Shown here in pieces: positions 1 through 6,725 of a stretch of DNA of 31,659 bases. The DNA lies in the IMG/VR virus record IMGVR_UViG_3300046010_007449, positions 1 to 31,659 of that record. One strand, written 5' to 3'. The notes below the pieces were generated by a model, which was not told the origin of the DNA, did not search any database, and was given only the letters and a program-made list of their open reading frames with translations. The position numbers and the translations under genes are program-made. Source of the DNA: a virus. Numbering within the stretch: position 1 is the first letter of the stretch; every line of letters begins with the position of its first letter.

Positions 1-1101
1 AAATCTGGTAATTGGTGGGAGCATAATCCACAACGAGGACGTGCAAACAATTCGGCAACATTAATGCGTCATAAATTAACAAAAGAATTCTTTATGGATT
101 TATGGAAACGTGTTGAATTGTCAGGAGCAGGCGAACCGGGAATTTATTTGACAAATGATAAAGATTGGGGAACAAATCCATGTTGTGAAATTGCACTACG
201 ACCATTTCAGTTCTGTAATTTATGTGAAGTTAACGCGTCTGACATCGAATCACAAGAAGATTTAGAAGCAAGAGTACGAGCAGCTGCATTCATTGGAACA
301 CTTCAAGCCGGTTACACTGATTTTCATTATCTTCGTCCGATATGGAAACGTACGACTGAGAAAGATGCTCTCATCGGAGTATCAATGACAGGAATCGGTT
401 CTGGTACGGTATTAGGCTATGATATGAAAGCTGCTGCAAAAGCAGTTAAAGAAGAAAACGAACGTGTAGCTGAATTGATTGGAATTAACAAATCAGCTCG
501 TACTACCACAGTTAAACCTGCAGGAACAACATCATTAGCATTAGGAACATCATCAGGTATTCATGCATGGCACAATGATTATTATATTCGTCGTATTCGA
601 GTAGGAAAGAACGAAGCAATTTATTCATACCTAGCAATCAATCATCCAGAATTAATTGAAGATGAGTATTTCCGTCCACATGACACTGCAGTTATTTCAA
701 TTCCTCAAAAAGCACCAGAAGGCGCTATTATGAGAACAGAATCTCCATTCCAATTATTAGATCGTATTAAAAAAGTACATTTAGAATGGGTTAAACCAGG
801 ACACCGATCAGGAAATAATACTCACAATGTATCAGCTACCGTATCATTGAGAGATGATGAATGGGACTTGGCAGGAGAATGGATGTATGAAAATCGGGAA
901 CACTATAACGGATTATCAGTTTTACCCTATAATGGAGGAACTTATACTCAAGCTCCTTTCGAGGATTGTACCAAAGAAACATATGAACAGATGATGAAAT
1001 CTCTTCATAATATTGATTTGAGTCAAGTAATTGAATTAGATGACAATACGGATCTCGCTGGAGAATTAGCGTGTGCCGGCGGAGCGTGTGAGATTAAATA
1101 A
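1..1101 (+). CDS. nrdJ: Adenosylcobalamin-type ribonucleotide reductase, C-terminal part (5' end outside window)
   Basis: This is the C-terminal part of a ribonucleotide reductase, which makes deoxynucleotides from ribonucleotides. The frame is open from base 1, so the true start lies upstream. The active-site motif N-P-C-C-E (about bases 175-189) fits the N-x-C-x-E triad in which the first Cys carries the thiyl radical. FCNL follows, as in monomeric class II enzymes. The phosphate-binding motif TTVKPAGTTS is present. The last residues contain C-x4-C (CAGGAC), the shuttle pair that thioredoxin re-reduces, and a thioredoxin gene lies at 5453-5701. The class II (RTPR-like) assignment rests on the FCNL context and this tail; a class I alpha subunit is less likely. 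No metal-binding beta subunit gene is seen nearby, which fits class II. The gene overlaps the next by one base (TAATG). Confidence 0.88.
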   Translation, partial: KSGNWWEHNPQRGRANNSATLMRHKLTKEFFMDLWKRVELSGAGEPGIYLTNDKDWGTNPCCEIALRPFQFCNLCEVNASDIESQEDLEARVRAAAFIGTLQAGYTDFHYLRPIWKRTTEKDALIGVSMTGIGSGTVLGYDMKAAAKAVKEENERVAELIGINKSARTTTVKPAGTTSLALGTSSGIHAWHNDYYIRRIRVGKNEAIYSYLAINHPELIEDEYFRPHDTAVISIPQKAPEGAIMRTESPFQLLDRIKKVHLEWVKPGHRSGNNTHNVSATVSLRDDEWDLAGEWMYENREHYNGLSVLPYNGGTYTQAPFEDCTKETYEQMMKSLHNIDLSQVIELDDNTDLAGELACAGGACEIK

Positions 1102-1322
1102 TGATACAATCAGCATCAAAAGATTGGATACAACAACAGTTCGTGAGGGAGTTTGGAAACAAGCTCCTTCCAACAGACTTTTATTATGACGATGAAACTG
1201 GATATCGCGTAATGACCGAATCATATCACAAACGCTGTGGTTCATGCTGTGGAAACGTCTGTCGACACTGTCCATATGATCCACAACATGAAAAAGGTGA
1301 AAAAACTTTGAAAACCCAATAA
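1101..1322 (+). CDS. Small Cys-rich protein, DUF5522-like
   Basis: A 73-residue protein whose second half resembles the DUF5522 family: FYYDDETGYRVMTESYHKR followed by a Cys/His cluster (C46, C49, C50, C54, H56, C57, P58, Y59). The clustered cysteines suggest a metal site. The family has no known function that I can state. The start codon overlaps the stop of the reductase gene (TAATG), so the two are probably translated together. A link to the reductase is suggested only by position. Confidence 0.7.
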   Translation: MIQSASKDWIQQQFVREFGNKLLPTDFYYDDETGYRVMTESYHKRCGSCCGNVCRHCPYDPQHEKGEKTLKTQ

Positions 1323-1334
1323 AATATTCTATAT

Positions 1335-1340
1335 TATAAT
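1335..1340 (+). promoter_or_regulatory. Possible -10 element upstream of folE
   Basis: TATAAT sits in the short AT-rich gap before folE, 14 bases from its start codon. No convincing -35 box lies at normal spacing. It resembles the TATAWT cores found in several other gaps in this window, but in AT-rich DNA a single hexamer is weak evidence. Confidence 0.25.
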
Positions 1341-1354
1341 TAATAAATCAAGTT

Positions 1355-2041
1355 ATGACAGATACGCACAGAAAAAATTTAGAATTGGTTAAAGTAGGGC
1401 ATGCAAATGGTGTTGCACCTGGATTTCCTTTAACTGAACAAGAAAAATGGAAAATGGTAGATGCAGCTGCAGAAGCATATGGAAATTTCTTAGATGCGTT
1501 AGGCTGCGATTGGCGTAATGATCCAAATAGTTCAGATACTCCCCGCCGAGTTGCAAAAGCATATGTATTTGATTTGTGGTCTGGCAGATATACAGAAATG
1601 TCAGATATTACCGCATTTCCAAGTGATGGTTATGATGGCATTGTTCAGGAAAGTAATATACCGGTAACATCGATGTGTTCACATCATCACGAAACCATTA
1701 TGGGTAATGTTAGTATTGCTTATATTCCAGCCAAAGATGGAAAAGTTGTCGGACTTAGTAAATTGAATCGAATCGTAGAGCATTTTGGTAGACGTGGCGC
1801 AATTCAAGAACAATTAACTGTTGCTATACATAATGCTATTGATCAAATATGCGAAGGCAATTTAGGAGTAGCTGTAATGATTAATGCAACTCACAATTGC
1901 GTACAGTGCCGCGGCGTTAAACATAGAGGCGCATCGATGCAAACATCAAAGCTTTCGGGTGCTTTCTTAGACGATCCAGCAGCTCGAGCAGAATTTTATA
2001 AAAACATGGAATTTGCAACTAGTTGTAAACATAATCATTAA
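1355..2041 (+). CDS. folE: GTP cyclohydrolase I
   Basis: Converts GTP to 7,8-dihydroneopterin triphosphate, the first step of both folate and 7-deazaguanine synthesis. The 228-residue length fits the family. Residues C108 and H111 (in CSHHH) and C182 (in ATHNC) match the zinc ligands C110, H113 and C181 of the E. coli enzyme. GLSKLNRIVEHFGRR, the QE(Q/R)LT helix and MQTSKLSGAF are family signatures. A second Cys (C185, in CVQCRG) replaces a usual Met. With queD, queE and dpdA in the same window, the role is probably supply of the deazaguanine pathway rather than folate. The ATG at 1355 was chosen because it follows the preceding stop closely and gives a normal N terminus; no strong ribosome site is visible. 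Confidence 0.95.
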   Translation: MTDTHRKNLELVKVGHANGVAPGFPLTEQEKWKMVDAAAEAYGNFLDALGCDWRNDPNSSDTPRRVAKAYVFDLWSGRYTEMSDITAFPSDGYDGIVQESNIPVTSMCSHHHETIMGNVSIAYIPAKDGKVVGLSKLNRIVEHFGRRGAIQEQLTVAIHNAIDQICEGNLGVAVMINATHNCVQCRGVKHRGASMQTSKLSGAFLDDPAARAEFYKNMEFATSCKHNH

Positions 2042-2068
2042 CCAGGTTGTAGATTATGGAGGTCGTAT

Positions 2069-2082
2069 ATATTTATATTAAA
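2069..2082 (+). promoter_or_regulatory. Promoter-like motif ATATTTATATTAAA before the GIY-YIG gene
   Basis: The 14-base string ATATTTATATTAAA lies in the 51-base gap before the homing endonuclease, followed at once by a good ribosome site (GGAG) and ATG at 2093. Near-identical strings with consensus ATATTTATAWTAAA occur at 4483, 15901 and 17923, always in a gap just upstream of a + strand gene. The central TATAWT resembles a -10 box and no -35 is seen. It may be a phage late-type promoter. Confidence 0.5.
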
Positions 2083-2092
2083 GGAGTCTTTA

Positions 2093-2821
2093 ATGTTTGT
2101 ATATATGACTACATGTAATATTAACGGCAAAAAGTATGTCGGCAAATATGAAGGAAAAGAAACTGATTTATATTTAGGTTCCGGTAAATTATTACGACGT
2201 GCCATACGTAAATATGGTTTAGAAAATTTTACCCGTATAATATTGGAACGATATCAAACAGCTGAGGAAACTAGATTAGGAGAACAATATTGGATATCAA
2301 AATTCAATGCAGTTGATTCAGATGAGTTTTATAATATAGCCGCCGGAGGTGAAGGCGGAAATACATATGCTGGTATACGGGGTTCTCATAGAATTCAATT
2401 AATTGAAAAACTAAAACAACGTAAAAAACCGGAGCCTCGACCTAATATGACAGTTATATTAGATCTAATGGCAAACGAACGAAAGTCAGTACATATCAAT
2501 GAGTTTACACAGACTTCGTATTATGTAGGACAACAATGCAACGGGATATATATTACTCCATATGGCGTATTTTCTTCTCTATTAAAAATGTCAATTGATA
2601 TCGGAATTGATATGAGTAGCATGAAAAAGAAATGCGTGAATAATACCATGTTTATACGAAAATGTCATCTGCAAGGTTTGAAAGAAGGGACAGAATATTA
2701 TATTGATATTATAACTAATATAGGTAAAACCTTTAAGGATATTGGATATGATTTTATATCAATTGACAAACTTTTATATAAAGACTTGGAATTTTATAAA
2801 CAATTAAATATATTAAAATAA
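2093..2821 (+). CDS. GIY-YIG homing endonuclease
   Basis: A 242-residue protein with an N-terminal GIY-YIG nuclease domain (about residues 1-95). The first motif is degenerate (V3-Y4-M5) and the second is KKYVG (13-17). RKYGLENF and the helix GEQYWISKFN supply the usual Arg and Glu region. The rest is probably the DNA-binding part, where I recognise no domain. T4-type phages carry many such free-standing endonucleases, which spread by cutting alleles that lack them. It separates folE from queD and has its own promoter-like motif and strong ribosome site, as expected for a mobile insertion. The AAGGAG before the ATG fixes the start. Confidence 0.88.
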   Translation: MFVYMTTCNINGKKYVGKYEGKETDLYLGSGKLLRRAIRKYGLENFTRIILERYQTAEETRLGEQYWISKFNAVDSDEFYNIAAGGEGGNTYAGIRGSHRIQLIEKLKQRKKPEPRPNMTVILDLMANERKSVHINEFTQTSYYVGQQCNGIYITPYGVFSSLLKMSIDIGIDMSSMKKKCVNNTMFIRKCHLQGLKEGTEYYIDIITNIGKTFKDIGYDFISIDKLLYKDLEFYKQLNILK

Positions 2822-2825
2822 AACT

Positions 2826-3302
2826 ATGGCACGGTATTTAAGTACAAAAAGATTTGATAATTACTCAGTTGCAATACGCCAATGGAAAGCTCAACATTCT
2901 CATTGTCAGCTTCTCCACGGATATGCACTTAAGTTTAAAGTTTGGTTTGCATCTAATGAACCAGATATTGATAAACAATTAGATGATATGAATTGGATTG
3001 TTGATTATTCAGGATTTAAACCTGCTCCGCAAGGTAATGGATTAAAAGATTGGATGAACCATATGTGGGATCATACTACACTTATTCAAGCTGATGATCC
3101 ATATCGAGATATGTTTGAGATGCTTCAAGTATCCGGTTTAGCAAAAGTGCACTTCTTAGAAAAGATGGGTGCCGAATCATGTGCTAAATTAGTTTATGAT
3201 AAATTCAATGAAGTATTGTCAAAGACCGATGCTGGTCGATGTAAATGCATCAAAGTAGAATGTTTTGAAAACGATAATAATTCTAGTATATATGAAGAGT
3301 AA
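2826..3302 (+). CDS. queD: 6-carboxy-5,6,7,8-tetrahydropterin synthase (QueD)
   Basis: A tunnel-fold enzyme that converts dihydroneopterin triphosphate to 6-carboxytetrahydropterin, step 2 of 7-deazaguanine synthesis. C27 (in HSHCQLLHGY) matches the catalytic Cys. The DH pair (WDHTTL), the GAESCAKLV helix and the final VECFEN Glu match the family. Oddly, of the three zinc histidines of the E. coli enzyme (H16, H31, H33) only H31 has a clear equivalent: position 33 is Tyr, and the first may be replaced by H24 or H26. I recall this HGY form from phage QueD proteins, so it may be a phage subfamily. The 158-residue length is longer than bacterial QueD (about 120), with extra sequence after residue 40. 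The stop overlaps the next gene. Confidence 0.88.
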   Translation: MARYLSTKRFDNYSVAIRQWKAQHSHCQLLHGYALKFKVWFASNEPDIDKQLDDMNWIVDYSGFKPAPQGNGLKDWMNHMWDHTTLIQADDPYRDMFEMLQVSGLAKVHFLEKMGAESCAKLVYDKFNEVLSKTDAGRCKCIKVECFENDNNSSIYEE

Positions 3303-3663
3303 TGATCAATACATGTCCCTGTATGATTACAGTGGTAAAGCATCTCGCGAATCCGGATTAGGTCAAAAGGTGTATGAAGCTGCAAAGGAAAAAAACATTC
3401 ACGTTATATATCAAGATTTACCGCCGGACTTATCAAGACCAGAATACAATCGAGTAGCAACATATCCTAAGTCATTTTTAGATGAATATTTTGGTAAGAC
3501 TACACCTAGTGATACATTTGCTTCTGAACTAGCACATTCTGATTTAGTTTATTTGATTGAAAGATTAGAAGCATTAGAAAAAAAGTTTGCAGAAGCAATA
3601 AAGAAATTAGAAACAAATGTTGCCGATAATATTAAGTCAGTCGATGACGACTTACCATTTTAA
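3292..3663 (+). CDS. Unknown protein with an SSB-like acidic C-terminal tip
   Basis: I do not recognise this 123-residue protein. It lies between queD and queE. The first 70 residues are mixed polar sequence with a YDYSGKASRESGLGQK stretch. About residues 76-110 are rich in Glu, Lys and Leu and look like a coiled coil. The last six residues, DDDLPF, closely match the acidic tip of bacterial single-stranded DNA-binding proteins (DDDIPF), which docks onto replication and repair partners, but no OB-fold is apparent. Start choice is uncertain: ATG 3292 overlaps queD by 11 bases, and ATG 3265 or 3313 are alternatives. A role in deazaguanine synthesis is suggested only by position. Confidence 0.65.
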   Translation: MKSNDQYMSLYDYSGKASRESGLGQKVYEAAKEKNIHVIYQDLPPDLSRPEYNRVATYPKSFLDEYFGKTTPSDTFASELAHSDLVYLIERLEALEKKFAEAIKKLETNVADNIKSVDDDLPF

Positions 3664-3670
3664 AGAATTT

Positions 3671-4447
3671 ATGAAACCAGGAAGAATAACAGACTACAAC
3701 AAAACGTTACCGATCGTAGAATTGTACCGATGTGTGCAATCAGAAGGAAGTCGTTTCGGTAGACCAACTATTGCAGTAAGAACAACCGGATGCACACATC
3801 GATGCTATTTTGGTGAGGGTGGATGGTGTGATTCGTGGTATACATCAATACATCCAGAAAAAGGTACTTTTACATTCAATGATATTATTAAAATTTACGA
3901 CGAAAATCCACATATTAAAGAAATGATGTTAACTGGAGGATCACCAACAATGCATCCGGCACTAGTTAATGAATTGACACATTTTGCACATGAAAGAGAT
4001 ATTCTTATTACTATTGAAACTGAAGGTTCTCATTATATTGAAACTGATTACCCTATTGGCCTCCTTTCTATTAGTCCTAAGTTTGCCAATAGCATACCCG
4101 TTGTGGGTGTTGCTACACCGCAAGGGACGATTACGGATGAAAAGATGGTTAACCAACACAATAAATTCCGTCTCAATCACGAAGCGATAGATTTCATGTT
4201 AGCATATCATACGGATTATCATTACAAACCAGTTTGGGATGGCACTACGGAAAATTTACATGAAATTGAATTGTTTAGGATTCAACATAATATTCCAAAA
4301 AACAAAACATACGTTATGCCGGCCGGCGATACTAGAGAGGAACTTGTTAAGATGTATCCGTTAGTATTCGAAATGTGTGCAGAACATGGTTATAACATGA
4401 CAGGAAGAGACCACATAATAGCATGGGATACGCGCCGCGGGGTGTAA
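3671..4447 (+). CDS. queE: 7-carboxy-7-deazaguanine synthase (radical SAM, QueE)
   Basis: Radical SAM enzyme that contracts 6-carboxytetrahydropterin to 7-carboxy-7-deazaguanine (CDG). VELYRCVQSEGSRFGRPT is the QueE N-terminal signature (the usual form is SxQGEG.xxGxP). The iron-sulfur motif is GCTHRCYFGEGGWCDSW, a C-x3-C-x7-C spacing instead of the radical SAM C-x3-C-x2-C, with the normal WCD after the third Cys. MLTGGSP matches the GGE-type SAM-binding motif but has Ser in place of Glu. SISPKFANS is the usual substrate-side SPK motif. The start at ATG 3671, 8 bases after the preceding stop, gives a natural N terminus of 258 residues. Upstream ATGs at 3644 and 3617 would overlap the preceding gene. 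Confidence 0.9.
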   Translation: MKPGRITDYNKTLPIVELYRCVQSEGSRFGRPTIAVRTTGCTHRCYFGEGGWCDSWYTSIHPEKGTFTFNDIIKIYDENPHIKEMMLTGGSPTMHPALVNELTHFAHERDILITIETEGSHYIETDYPIGLLSISPKFANSIPVVGVATPQGTITDEKMVNQHNKFRLNHEAIDFMLAYHTDYHYKPVWDGTTENLHEIELFRIQHNIPKNKTYVMPAGDTREELVKMYPLVFEMCAEHGYNMTGRDHIIAWDTRRGV

Positions 4448-4482
4448 TCTGCATTTAATACTAAAAAAAGAATATAATGTAC

Positions 4483-4496
4483 ATATTTATAATAAA
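4483..4496 (+). promoter_or_regulatory. Promoter-like motif ATATTTATAATAAA before the HNH gene
   Basis: Second copy of the ATATTTATAWTAAA motif, 8 bases before the ATG at 4505 and after the 3' end of queE. It would give the HNH gene its own transcript. No -35 box is seen. Confidence 0.5.
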
Positions 4497-4504
4497 GGCT
4501 TGAT

Positions 4505-5194
4505 ATGACATATGTACGAACCGAAAAAATAGGAACGAAATATAAATTTATTCATGGCAGAACTTGCGATATTTGTAATTCATATTATGAAACCGTTAAA
4601 GCAAATAAAACTGCAGTAACTGCTAAAAATAGTTGGTGTAGTTTAGAATGTAGAAAAACATATTTTAAACAAACTGCATACAAAACACTAGAATGTAAAT
4701 TTTGTAACAATATGATAAATGTTTATAAATCAAATATATTTAAGTTTTGTAGTCATAAATGTTATACGGAATATGCAAAAATACATCCAGCTGAGTTTGG
4801 ATTAGATATTCGGTCAGCTCATATGAGAAAGTATTCAAACACGCCAGAAGCAATTGCAAAAGGTATACAGACAAAAAAAGAAAAAGGTTTGATACAACAA
4901 TGGGTAGATGAACGAAACATTGAATGGAAAAAATATTGGAAAGTGTGTAATTATCATACCAGACGAATGCGTAAAATAATGTTAGAAACATGGGACGGAT
5001 ATGATTATATTGATGGCGAATACATAAAAGATAATTTATCATTACATTATTCAGATAAAAATTATCCTAGTTTAGATCATATTAAACCTCGCAGTAAATG
5101 TTTTGAAGAAGGAATGACAGTTAGGGAATGTTGTGATCCATCTAATTTAGCTTGGACGAAGAGAATAAATAATAGTAGAAAATATAACAAATAA
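4505..5194 (+). CDS. HNH homing endonuclease with two N-terminal zinc fingers
   Basis: A 229-residue endonuclease. Two Cys4 fingers come first: C21/C24/C45/C49 and C64/C67/C82/C86, each CxxC then CxxxC, probably for DNA binding. The C-terminal HNH nuclease has D191-H192 (SLDHIKPRS) as the first catalytic motif and N214 in PSNLAWTKRINNSRK as the central and last part. This fits phage free-standing homing endonucleases. It lies directly after queE with its own promoter-like motif, so together with the GIY-YIG gene it brackets queD-queE. The start at 4505 follows AAAGG at a short distance. Confidence 0.88.
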   Translation: MTYVRTEKIGTKYKFIHGRTCDICNSYYETVKANKTAVTAKNSWCSLECRKTYFKQTAYKTLECKFCNNMINVYKSNIFKFCSHKCYTEYAKIHPAEFGLDIRSAHMRKYSNTPEAIAKGIQTKKEKGLIQQWVDERNIEWKKYWKVCNYHTRRMRKIMLETWDGYDYIDGEYIKDNLSLHYSDKNYPSLDHIKPRSKCFEEGMTVRECCDPSNLAWTKRINNSRKYNK

Positions 5195-5202
5195 CAGAAC
5201 AT

Positions 5203-5397
5203 ATGAAATCATTACAAGACCAAAATCTTAAAATAAAGATTCAAATTTTAGATGCTGAAGACAATGTACTTATATCATCGGTAATATCTCAACAACAAGT
5301 TCATGACTTAAATGTATACCATGGTATTAGTGGGGTAAATGAAGCATATCATATGTTGTTAGATGAATTAGAGAAAAAACAACAGGCAGAACAATGA
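5203..5397 (+). CDS. Small hypothetical protein, 64 residues
   Basis: No family recognised. The sequence starts as an alternating strand pattern (LKIKIQILDAEDNVLISSVI) and ends in a Glu/Lys/Gln-rich helix (LLDELEKKQQAEQ), so it may be a small beta hairpin with a C-terminal helix. It follows the HNH gene by 8 bases. Its stop overlaps the start of a 20-codon gene (ATGA at 5394), which leads on to thioredoxin. The coupled arrangement supports it being real. Confidence 0.6.
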   Translation: MKSLQDQNLKIKIQILDAEDNVLISSVISQQQVHDLNVYHGISGVNEAYHMLLDELEKKQQAEQ

Positions 5398-5456
5398 ATT
5401 GGACAACGACAACAACATTTGGAAATTACCAAATTAATTATATTTTAACAAAATGA
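5394..5456 (+). CDS. Candidate 20-residue micro-gene between the 64-residue gene and thioredoxin
   Basis: This reading frame exactly fills the gap between its neighbours. Its ATG overlaps the upstream stop (ATGA, 5394-5397) and its stop overlaps the thioredoxin start (ATGA, 5453-5456). The product starts MNW, has a run of five Thr, then aromatic and hydrophobic residues (FGNYQINYIL). It may be a real peptide, or may serve mainly to carry ribosomes to the thioredoxin start, which has no obvious ribosome site. The double ATGA junction is the main evidence. Confidence 0.45.
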   Translation: MNWTTTTTFGNYQINYILTK

Positions 5457-5701
5457 AACAAGTATTATATTTTTCAGCAGAATGGTGTGGTCCATGCAAA
5501 ATGATAAAACCACAAATACAGCAACTACAATCTAAAATGTCAATTACGTTTATTGATGCTGATATCAGTCCAGATACATGTAGAAAATACAATGTACGAA
5601 ATGTACCTACATTGTTAGTAATTAACAACGGTATGGAATCTGGACGATTAGTAGGTACTGCAATAAGCGCAGATGCAGTAATAAATTTGTATAATAAATA
5701 A
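5453..5701 (+). CDS. trx: Thioredoxin
   Basis: An 82-residue thioredoxin-fold protein with the W-C-G-P-C redox site (C12, C15), the cis-Pro motif VPT and the FSAEWCGPCK signature. It is shorter than E. coli thioredoxin (108) because it lacks the first strand and helix, as is common in phages. Its likely partner is the ribonucleotide reductase at the start of the window, whose C-terminal C-x4-C needs a dithiol reductant. The start codon overlaps the stop of a 20-codon frame. Confidence 0.93.
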   Translation: MKQVLYFSAEWCGPCKMIKPQIQQLQSKMSITFIDADISPDTCRKYNVRNVPTLLVINNGMESGRLVGTAISADAVINLYNK

Positions 5702-5713
5702 AAGGAATAAGTT

Positions 5714-6013
5714 ATGAATTGGAAACCAATTGGAGATCAAGTTCTTGTTAAACAGCAAGAAAAACAAGAAAAAACGGCAAGCGGTATTATTGTAATGACC
5801 GGAATGGATGATTATGTAACGTGTGATGTTATTGCAACTGGCGATGGATTATTTACACAAACAGGTGATCGAATCCCGATGACAACAAAGCCGGGTATGC
5901 AAATTAAAGTGTATAACGGTAATATCGGATCACAGAAAAAACTGACAATTGAAGGCGAAGAATATATTCTACTTAGAGAGTCAGAAATTGCAATGATAAA
6001 TATTGCTCAATGA
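5714..6013 (+). CDS. GroES-like co-chaperonin
   Basis: A 99-residue GroES/Cpn10-type protein. It begins WKPIGDQVLVKQQ (compare GroES RPLHDRVIVK), followed by a mobile-loop region (EKTASGIIVMTG), a middle domain with GDRIPMTTKPGMQIKVY, and a final ILLRESEIAMI (compare LIMRESDILAI). Phage co-chaperonins such as T4 gp31 replace host GroES on GroEL to fold the large capsid protein. A ribosome site (AAAGGA) lies before the ATG. The last bases overlap the next gene (ATGA). Confidence 0.88.
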   Translation: MNWKPIGDQVLVKQQEKQEKTASGIIVMTGMDDYVTCDVIATGDGLFTQTGDRIPMTTKPGMQIKVYNGNIGSQKKLTIEGEEYILLRESEIAMINIAQ

Positions 6014-6231
6014 TAGAATCTATCGGATGGATTAGCACGGCGTTGGTATTGTTAGGATATATTACCAACGCCAATGGCTTAACTAAAACTGCCATGATCT
6101 CTTGGATTATTGGAGATATTGGTTGGATCGTATATGATATTTTTATATATAACATCAGCCATATGTTTTTAAGTTTTGTTATAATTTGTATTAATTTATA
6201 TGGCATTTATAGATTATGGAAAAAATATTAG
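6010..6231 (+). CDS. Small membrane protein, three predicted helices
   Basis: A 73-residue hydrophobic protein with about three membrane segments (residues 5-23, 29-47, 50-68) separated by short polar turns, ending in RLWKKY on the likely cytoplasmic side. The pattern of WIIGDIGWIVYD and CINLYGIYR recalls small PnuC-like or CBU_0592-like proteins, but I cannot assign a family. It overlaps the co-chaperonin by 4 bases and the following phosphoribosyltransferase gene by 16. Confidence 0.65.
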   Translation: MIESIGWISTALVLLGYITNANGLTKTAMISWIIGDIGWIVYDIFIYNISHMFLSFVIICINLYGIYRLWKKY

Positions 6232-6722
6232 AATTTAATCATATACAACATCGAGTATCAGAATTAGCTCAAGAAATTTCAAATGACCACATTCAATCCG
6301 GCAATATATTGCCTCCGGTAATGATATGTGTATTGAATGGTGCATTACATTTCTTTTCTGATTTAACAAGATATATGTCAATTGATTGTGAAATAGATTT
6401 TATTCGTTTGAAATCATATGACGGACAAGATAATTCAGGTGGCGTACACATTATCAAAGATTTAGAATTAGAACTCAAAGGAAAGCGAGTTTATATTGTT
6501 GATGATATTTTAGATACCGGTGCAACCATAATAGAAGCATTGCATATGATATCTAGCAAAATAGCTCTAGAAGTAAAAGTTGTCACGTTATTAAAAAGAA
6601 AATCTAGTCCAATGAACCCCGATCTTTATGGATTTGAAATTGGAGATGAATGGGTGGTTGGTTACGGATTAGATGATTATGGATTAAAACGAGAATTACG
6701 AGACATATATAAAATTAATTAA
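6216..6722 (+). CDS. hpt: Hypoxanthine/guanine phosphoribosyltransferase
   Basis: A 168-residue purine salvage enzyme that joins hypoxanthine or guanine to PRPP, giving IMP or GMP. The PRPP loop VYIVDDILDTGAT (about residues 92-104) is diagnostic. LNGALHFFSDL matches the HPRT loop with the non-proline cis peptide. The C-terminal EWVVGYGLDDYGLKRELRDI matches the Hpt signature with the catalytic DY...R region. In a phage that swaps guanine for a deazaguanine, this enzyme could recycle the guanine released by DpdA; that is inference. It overlaps the preceding membrane-protein gene and lies 3 bases before the polymerase gene. Confidence 0.93.
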   Translation: MEKILEFNHIQHRVSELAQEISNDHIQSGNILPPVMICVLNGALHFFSDLTRYMSIDCEIDFIRLKSYDGQDNSGGVHIIKDLELELKGKRVYIVDDILDTGATIIEALHMISSKIALEVKVVTLLKRKSSPMNPDLYGFEIGDEWVVGYGLDDYGLKRELRDIYKIN

Positions 6723-6725
6723 ACT

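Noticed and set aside
2069-2082. The ATATTTATAWTAAA motif as a T4 late promoter on the reverse strand (TATAAATA)
   Set aside because: No reverse-strand genes are present for it to drive. All four copies face forward genes at promoter-like distance.
4740-5042. 100-codon reverse-strand frame opposite the HNH gene
   Set aside because: It lies wholly opposite a gene with intact zinc-finger and HNH motifs, has low-complexity hydrophobic sequence, and no other gene in the window is on the reverse strand.
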